Below, in pieces: positions 58,364 through 64,000 of a stretch of 64,000 bases of DNA. Position 1 is the first letter of the stretch. Every line of letters starts with the position of its first letter. A program made the translations under genes and the position numbers. The notes below the pieces were generated by a model. That model was not told where the DNA came from. It was given only the letters and a program-made list of their open reading frames with translations, and did not search any database. This DNA is from Anniella stebbinsi (taxonomy: Eukaryota; Chordata; Lepidosauria; Squamata; Anniellidae). The stretch is from contig JARDYH010000002.1 in NCBI GenBank assembly GCA_029215795.1, positions 367,627,570 to 367,691,569 of the forward strand, in the 5' to 3' direction.

Positions 58364-58918
58364 TGTCAGGATTGAGACCAGGCCTCTGCCATGTCTGATT
58401 CTTCCGATTCTGATTCAGGAACAGTTAGACCAGAGAGCCGGGGAGGAAACTCCCCGAGAGTCTCCAGGAGCTGGAGAAGAACCTTCTCGAGACCTTGACA
58501 GCCGGTTGGCCAGGCTGAGGCACTGCCTCCCCACCCCCACCCCCGTGGGAAATCTAGTCCCTTCCGAGGAGGAAGGACATGACTTGGCGGACACAAGGGC
58601 ATGTTGTTGGCCTAAGGAATGCCTTGAGACGCTCTGCCGGAACAATGGGGGGGCTCCCTAAGGGAGGAGCTTAAGACCCCTTTGAGGTTCACTGTAGCTG
58701 CCTGTTGTCAGTTGGGTGGCAACTTCTCTACCTTGCAGAGAAGCCTTCCCTGACGGAGAACACAGGGTTAGCAATTTAGGCCCAGGGGCAGACTTCGAGT
58801 TCCACTGAAGCCGCATGGAGGAAAAGCTCCCCATTGACACAATAAAAGCCACGACTAGCTTGAAGTGTTGAGCCTGTGATGTGTTGATGGTGTAGTGGAA
58901 AGGCTATTGATCCTGACA
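58364..58918 (+). mobile_element. LTR, plus strand, probably Gypsy-like
   Basis: Starts TGTCAGGATTGAGACC and ends TATTGATCCTGACA, so the termini are 9-bp perfect inverted repeats with TG...CA. The polyA signal CAATAAAAGCC lies near 58840, close to the 3' end. The first 10 or so bases resemble the LTR at 24410-24974. The flanks CAGGC and CGGAC agree only in part, so whether it is a solo LTR or the 5' LTR of a longer unit is open. Confidence 0.65.
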
Positions 58919-59660
58919 CGGACTTAGCAGCGCAAAACCGACCTCTTCCAATGGCTTCTTCCTCTGTCTCCACTAAACCGGTGCCATCGGTCTCTCTGTT
59001 ACTTCTCCAAGCGCCACTTTCTGCGGAAGGAGCAATCATGCCGACTCATGGACACCCCTGCCCCACCAACGGCACCAGAACTGACTGTGTCGCAGGGCTC
59101 ACCCTCGACCTCAGCACCGACAACCTGCCCTTGAGACTTCAAGGCAAACCAGCACAGTCTCGTCACAAGCACCCGGAAGTGGTACAGGGACTGGAGCCAG
59201 GGAGCGAGAAGAAGAATCGTAGGGTCAAACCTGACGACAAAGCTTTGCCCTCGGAAGCACTTCCAACACCGGCGCCGACCAGCTCCGGTCCCGCCATCTC
59301 AGCTGAGGTTGCCAGCCCTAATTCGGGGACATTACAGCTGCCTCCTGATGATGGTTCATCCGGCAAGATTCAGTGCATGGGTAGGATTGGAGGATGAATA
59401 TGGGGAGAAATCCCCAGGACAAGGAGATCAGCCTGTTGCCCTCTCTGCACAGATGCTCTCGTTCCTCTCGGTACTGCACCGACTGGCCCCACTGGGAACA
59501 GACTGCGCACATCAGCCACTGCAAACACCTCGCCATGGCAACGGCTTTCTGAGCATTCAAATTGCTACAGACCACACTACAGGAGTCTTACATCAACAAT
59601 CAAGGGAGCACAAAGTCTGTCTCCTGTCGTGAGCTGCCCGTTCCCTCTGGCATCCACACG
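58919..59660 (+). other. possible internal region of an LTR element, unrecognised
   Basis: Contains a 148-codon open frame at 58951-59397 rich in Ser, Pro and Thr, with no recognisable capsid, zinc-knuckle or protease motif. Its position directly after an LTR suggests a leader or gag-like region, but no primer binding site can be confirmed. Confidence 0.3.
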
Positions 59661-59669
59661 TGGTGGCAA

Positions 59670-60563
59670 ACTGACACGAGACGCTCACGTCGGTGAGACT
59701 TCTTTTTATTGAGGAAATCACACGGTGAGAAGCATAACAGTTACATTCTCTAACAATGCTACTTAAAGCTGAACGATAGTTAGAAAGCTTTAGGCTCTTT
59801 TCTTGATACAGATCTCCAGACGATCGCTTGGGGGAGGGGGTGATAGAGTTAGCTACTATCTGATTTGAGCTTCTGTAGACGCCGTAGAATCTGGCACCTC
59901 AAGGGACACGGCTAAAGCCTAAACAAGATCTCAGGGAGGGGGAAACACTTCTGCTTGGAGCCACCAGAGCCGGGCACAGACGAAAGATCACGCTCCATCA
60001 AACAGCCTGCCGAATGCCGAGCTGATACAGTACGCGTAATCACAGGGAAGGTAAAACCTCAGGCCCAGGAGTCCCATCCTTCTGCTAAGGACTGGAAACT
60101 CCCTGCCACCTGAGTCTGGCCACAAACACACAATCTACAGCAAACGCAAGCTCAAGTCTATGAAAAGCCCCCCAGTACTTTCGATGGCATAATATTTTAA
60201 AATCTAGAGTCCAAAAAGCAAGTGAGAGAGCATGTGCAGAGTGCTTCTAAATGGCCTATTCCAAGCCACTTGACAGACAAGTCCTCTGACCTGTAAATTA
60301 TGCCCGTGTGCCAACAGAGCAAGATTGCTCCACCCACTACGATAATGCTACAGTCTGAGTGACATCTTCCAAGGGCAGCCCTCTCTATATCAAAACACTC
60401 CCAAGTTCCCAGAGAACTAGCAGCTTCAAAGCCGAGACAAAGAGCGCAACAAGCGACTCCCGTAAGAAACCCTGACAGAAATAAGCTCGCAGAGACTATT
60501 TCTTATGAAGCAACCAACATTCAGTCAAGGTCTCCAGCCTTGATTGAAGACCTACACATGACA
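59670..60563 (-). mobile_element. putative LTR, minus strand, with adjacent polypurine tract
   Basis: On the minus strand it starts TGTCATGTGTAGG, preceded by a purine-rich AAACAGGAGGGAGA (60564-60577 on +), as a polypurine tract should be placed. It ends near CGTGTCA at 59670 with CTCAATAAAAAGAAG about 30 bp before the end. If correct, this is a 3' LTR, with internal sequence to the right. No pol motif was recognised there. Confidence 0.45.
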
Positions 60564-60577
60564 TCTCCCTCCTGTTT

Positions 60578-61330
60578 CTCACCCCAAATTTTTGGGAATG
60601 TTACATCACCAGGTGCATTATTCCCATTGACCTCACTGATACTATGAACACAGATTTGCTTCGTCAGTCCTGTAACGCCCCCCCCCCCCCGGCAAATGGG
60701 ACTTCTCACGGTGGTTATGTTGCATCTCTTCAGAGTGTGGTGTACCCCATGGTGGACTGTTTTGCTAATACAGTGAACTCAGAGCACAGGCATTTCGACA
60801 GCAGGGCAGAATACAACCAGAACTTCCTGGTTGACAAACTTTCTCCTGGGTACAAGATACAAGAAGAGAACAACGCATCGTGCCTACTGATGACTCCATG
60901 GTGGCCTTGCCAACTGTGATTCGCCACACGGCTCCTCTTGGATTGCACCTTTCTCTTGTCTTCCTTGGCCCCTGGACCCTCCTCACCATGGATCGGGGGC
61001 ATGTCGGACACCCCGATCTTGAGCTTTTTAGCCTCATGGCAGTGCTAGTACAAGGACACGCCAATTTCCCAAGGTGGTCCTGGAAATCATGACAGCCTCA
61101 CTTCAGTCTTTCACCAGGGTGTCATATGATGGAAGGCATTTCTGTCATTTGTAGTGACCTCTTACTGGTCATTGAGCACCTCCTCCCTTTCAAGGCCAGA
61201 GGGCTGGGGCTCTCCTCAATCCAGGTGTACATGCCAGCTCTCAAGGTGGCTGGCTATCATATCTAAACATGTCTCTTAAGTGGTTTACAGAATCTTTACA
61301 GAGATTAAAATACCTCATAATAAATGCAAA
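60578..61330. other. unassigned, possible LTR-element interior
   Basis: A C-run lies at 60679-60690. The + frame at 60644-60919 and the minus frames across 60730-61064 show no domain that I recognise. Confidence 0.3.
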
Positions 61331-62060
61331 AACACTCCGTTAAAATGTTTAAAGCCAACACTAAACACACAGTAATTGGTCAACTACCTGGGCAGCACAA
61401 TCAGGCCATAATTGGTGCATCCCAACCTCTGGATCCAGGGAGAGCTTTTCCAGAAGTGGACATGACACCGTTTCCTTTAAGGTGGAGGGCAGCATTCACA
61501 AGGATGCATTCAGCATTCCCTGGGTCCAGCCAACCAACCCCTCCCGGATAGCTTGAACAAGCCAGGATGGGCAAGGATCAGGAGAGCATATTGTAGGCCA
61601 AACAGCTACAAATGTTTTGTCCACATCCTTGAACCTCAAAAATGAAACCTGATCCATACAGCTTGACCGGACAGTGCATTGGACACCTCACCAGTTACTG
61701 TACGAAGGCAGCGTTTGAGTCTGCGTGAAGCTGAGCAATTTTATCCTCAAAGTGCTTTGCAAAATCATCACAGCAGGTTTCAGAGGGCTCCAGTTTAGGG
61801 TTTACGGGAGATGGTGACACCAAACCATGAACCACCCATCAAAGCTCTGCTGGGCAACTACTTGAGGATGTAATGGAGGCAGCAAAATAAGCCACCTTTT
61901 TTGCCCTGACTGCTGCACAATAGGCACAACTAATTGCTCTCTTATCCGCCCCTGGTCAGCCTTCCATGTCTTGCACCGTTGACACTCTAGCCATCTTCCA
62001 GCCTGTGTCATTGCCTAGAGCTCACCAGAAAACCAGGTAGCACCTTGGGTTCTGCAGTGC
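61331..62060 (-). mobile_element. L2-clade LINE, minus strand: linker and RT N-terminus
   Basis: The minus strand from about 62011 reads RWLECQRCKTWKADQGRIRE (linker). Further down it reads VDKTFVAV..P and PDPCPSWLVQAIREGLVGWT with LKETVSCPLLEKLSLDPEVG, matching STEDVDKVLG, LDPCPSWLV and LKEAVVRPLLKKPSLDP of the intact copy at 30853. Heavily mutated. Confidence 0.7.
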
Positions 62061-62299
62061 CTTAGAAGGTGCTCAGGCTCAAGTGTGTCAACAGCCTGTT
62101 GTGTCTTGCCATTCCCTAGTGTGAATCGAGCCTCAGCAGCATCACTGACTCTGGCTACTGGAAAGTCCGCTGCCTACCCCCACCCAGCTTTCAGGGATTT
62201 CAGGATTCCATAAGATGTTGACAGGCTCCATGAGATCAAACTTCATCTAAAACCTCAGCAAGAACACATTCCTAAATTGCTGATCACCTAACAAAACCA

Positions 62300-63345
62300 A
62301 GTTACATAGCCCTAAAATTAGCCTCTATACCAGGGGATGGGAAAGTGGCCATTGTAATGGCAATTTTCAAAGGGATCCAAGTGGAAGTGGGAAATTACAG
62401 CCAGCTTAATGGCTGTTCTGGGTAAATTGGTGGAAAGCAATATTAAAGATAAAATTATGAAGTCTATAAAAGAACAGTGTTCAAGAATGGAGGATCTCCA
62501 ATTGTCTGAGATTTTCTTCTACCCAGTGATCCTGGGGTACTGAAACCATCACATCACCTGGCAGAGCCCAGTGTGAATGCCTGTAATCCCTCCTCCTCCA
62601 TACCATGCTGTCACCCTGACTAGTCAGCATTTTTTACGCTATTCCCCCTCCAACTGCTTTTTGTAGCATCTGGCCTGATGAAGAGAGCTGGAGATCCTGA
62701 ATGCTTGCACATTTTTTGTGATCTTTGAGGTAGCCTAATAAAGGCATTACACAAAATAGATTTTGGCATTTTTCTTAGGGCCAACACATCTGCCTTATTT
62801 TTATTTATTTTATTTTGTATAAAAGAACAAGTATAACTAGAGGAGAACCAACATGGGCTTCTGCAGAAGTAATTCCTGTCTCACAACCTTTTTGACTTCT
62901 GTGAGGGAGTATCAACAAGCATGTGGATAGAGAGCATCCGGTAGATATGGTTTACTTGGGTTTCCAGAACTCCCCAAAGTCACCTGAGCAAGCGTAGCAC
63001 TCCTGGGATGTGAGCAGTGGGGTCTCCCGTGGATCTGTATTGAGACTGGAGCTTTTTAACTGTTCAAAAATTAGCTGGAGTTAAGGATGAGCGCTAGGGT
63101 GGGCATGTTTGCTGACAAAATCAAATTATTCACACTGGCTATAAAAAGGGGGGAAATAGGAGAGCTTCAAAAGGACCCCACCCAGTTTCATGTATTTCCT
63201 GATGGGGTCTGAGCTACTAATGGTGACTGATTGCGAAAGGTATTTTGGGATCGTCATGGATAGCTTGAGAAAAATGTTGACCCAATGTGTGATTGCTGTG
63301 GTGGTGGGGAAACATATTCCATATTAGCCATGATTAGTAAAGCAA
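62300..63345 (+). mobile_element. ancient CR1/L3-like LINE, plus strand, interrupted
   Basis: The first part (62330-62490) reads KVAIVMAIFKG and VESNIKDKIMKSIKEQCSRM. After an interruption at about 62500-62820 it resumes with QHGLLQK and FCEGV, then MFADKIKLFTLAIKRGEIGE and MISKAIENKTTNIIMQNG. This pattern fits old CR1-group elements. Many stops are present. Confidence 0.5.
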
Positions 63346-63539
63346 TTGAAAATAAAACTACCAATATCATAATGCAGAATGGCACACAACCTTTGTACGT
63401 CAGACATCTGCTGGGGTGGCAGGGTCTGCACACTCACACATGAATAAATACAGACACGTTCGTGTACAACTTGTTTGACAGGTAACACATGCCACCCATG
63501 CGCCACACCCTCAGATTCAGTGCTACTGCCAGAACCGTC

Positions 63540-64000
63540 CATATTCCTTCTCAAGTATTTTTTTAATTTTCAAAACATCAAAAAGCGTTTTAAAAAACCA
63601 CATTCTACATAACAATACAATAACAATAACAAACCGACACAATAGACACATAAAAAACAATCCACCAAATTACAGTAAGTTTCAGATTTTCTCCCCAGCA
63701 AAGATAATCAACTCTATTTTCTCCTGCTTATAAACAGTAAATCAATTTCCCCACTTTCTCTTACGTTAACCATTTCTCATTCATTAAATCCACAGACAAA
63801 CAAATAATTTTTTCCTGTCCCTTCACAAAGTCTATAAGAGGTTTCCATTCCATTAAAAAGCCAGATACTGACTTTTCTCTCATTACTGATGTAGGTTTTG
63901 CCATCTCAGCCAACTCCAATATCGGAAGCATCCGTTCATCTGTTGTAGGCAATGTTGGGCTTTTCCGCTTTTGTGCATAGAGTATTCTCACTGCCGTTGT
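63540..64000 (-). mobile_element. L1 LINE 3' end, minus strand, cut by window edge
   Basis: The minus frame 63991-63761 reads ILYAQKRKSPTLPTTDERML, PILELAEMAKPTSVMREKSV and SGFLMEWKPLIDFVKGQEK. This resembles the C-terminus of L1 ORF2 (AEMAKLT.. and WKP motifs). The 3' UTR is AT-rich and ends in an A-rich tail (T-run on +) near 63550. Confidence 0.7.

Noticed and set aside
58951..59397. 148-codon frame as a host gene
   Set aside because: Directly follows an LTR, has no splice context and no recognised domain. Kept only as possible LTR-element interior.

Overview
The window is vertebrate genomic DNA. It covers the middle of one multi-exon gene on the + strand, embedded in a dense mix of transposable elements. 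Seventeen short blocks with canonical AG/GT boundaries and matching codon phases read as DLG1 (SAP97, discs large MAGUK scaffold protein 1). In order they encode a short N-terminal linker, PDZ1, PDZ2, a linker, PDZ3, SH3, the alternatively spliced hook region and the first part of the guanylate-kinase-like domain. The L27/N-terminal exons (upstream) and the rest of the GK domain (downstream) were not found here, so the gene runs off both ends. The organism is most likely a squamate reptile. This is inference from the repeat mix: abundant CR1 and L2 LINEs, a DIRS tyrosine-recombinase element, an L1 tail, tRNA-derived SINEs, LTR elements and palindromic MITEs. Species cannot be read from the sequence. 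Layout: 1-11.7 kb is upstream intron or flank, holding L2 fragments on both strands, a MIR-like SINE nested in an L2, a CpG-rich MITE, a second SINE and a CR1 that kept ORF1 and endonuclease but lost its reverse-transcriptase core. 11.7-23.5 kb holds nine exons (linker, PDZ1, PDZ2, most of PDZ3). 26.8 kb holds the last PDZ3 exon. 26.9-39.2 kb is one 12.3 kb intron with a nested stack: LTR-like unit, old CR1 on the minus strand split by a nearly complete L2 on the plus strand, more CR1, a degenerate DIRS element and a SINE. 39.2-40.7 kb holds the SH3 and hook exons. 45.7-46.3 kb holds two alternative hook exons (I2 and I3 types). 48.5, 55.0 and 57.0 kb hold further hook exons and the GK start. 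57.1-64 kb is intron with LTR-like, L2, CR1/L3-like and L1 sequence. DLG1 protein is expected to tether class I PDZ ligands (three PDZ domains, each with the helix-B His), with the SH3-hook-GK module regulated by alternative splicing. The codon arithmetic shows that the two hook exons at 45681 and 46225 must be used one at a time. The best leads outside the gene are the near-complete L2 with tandem 5' units and an open RT frame, the DIRS recombinase remnant with inverted repeats beside it, and several palindromic or MITE-like structures that I cannot assign to a named family.
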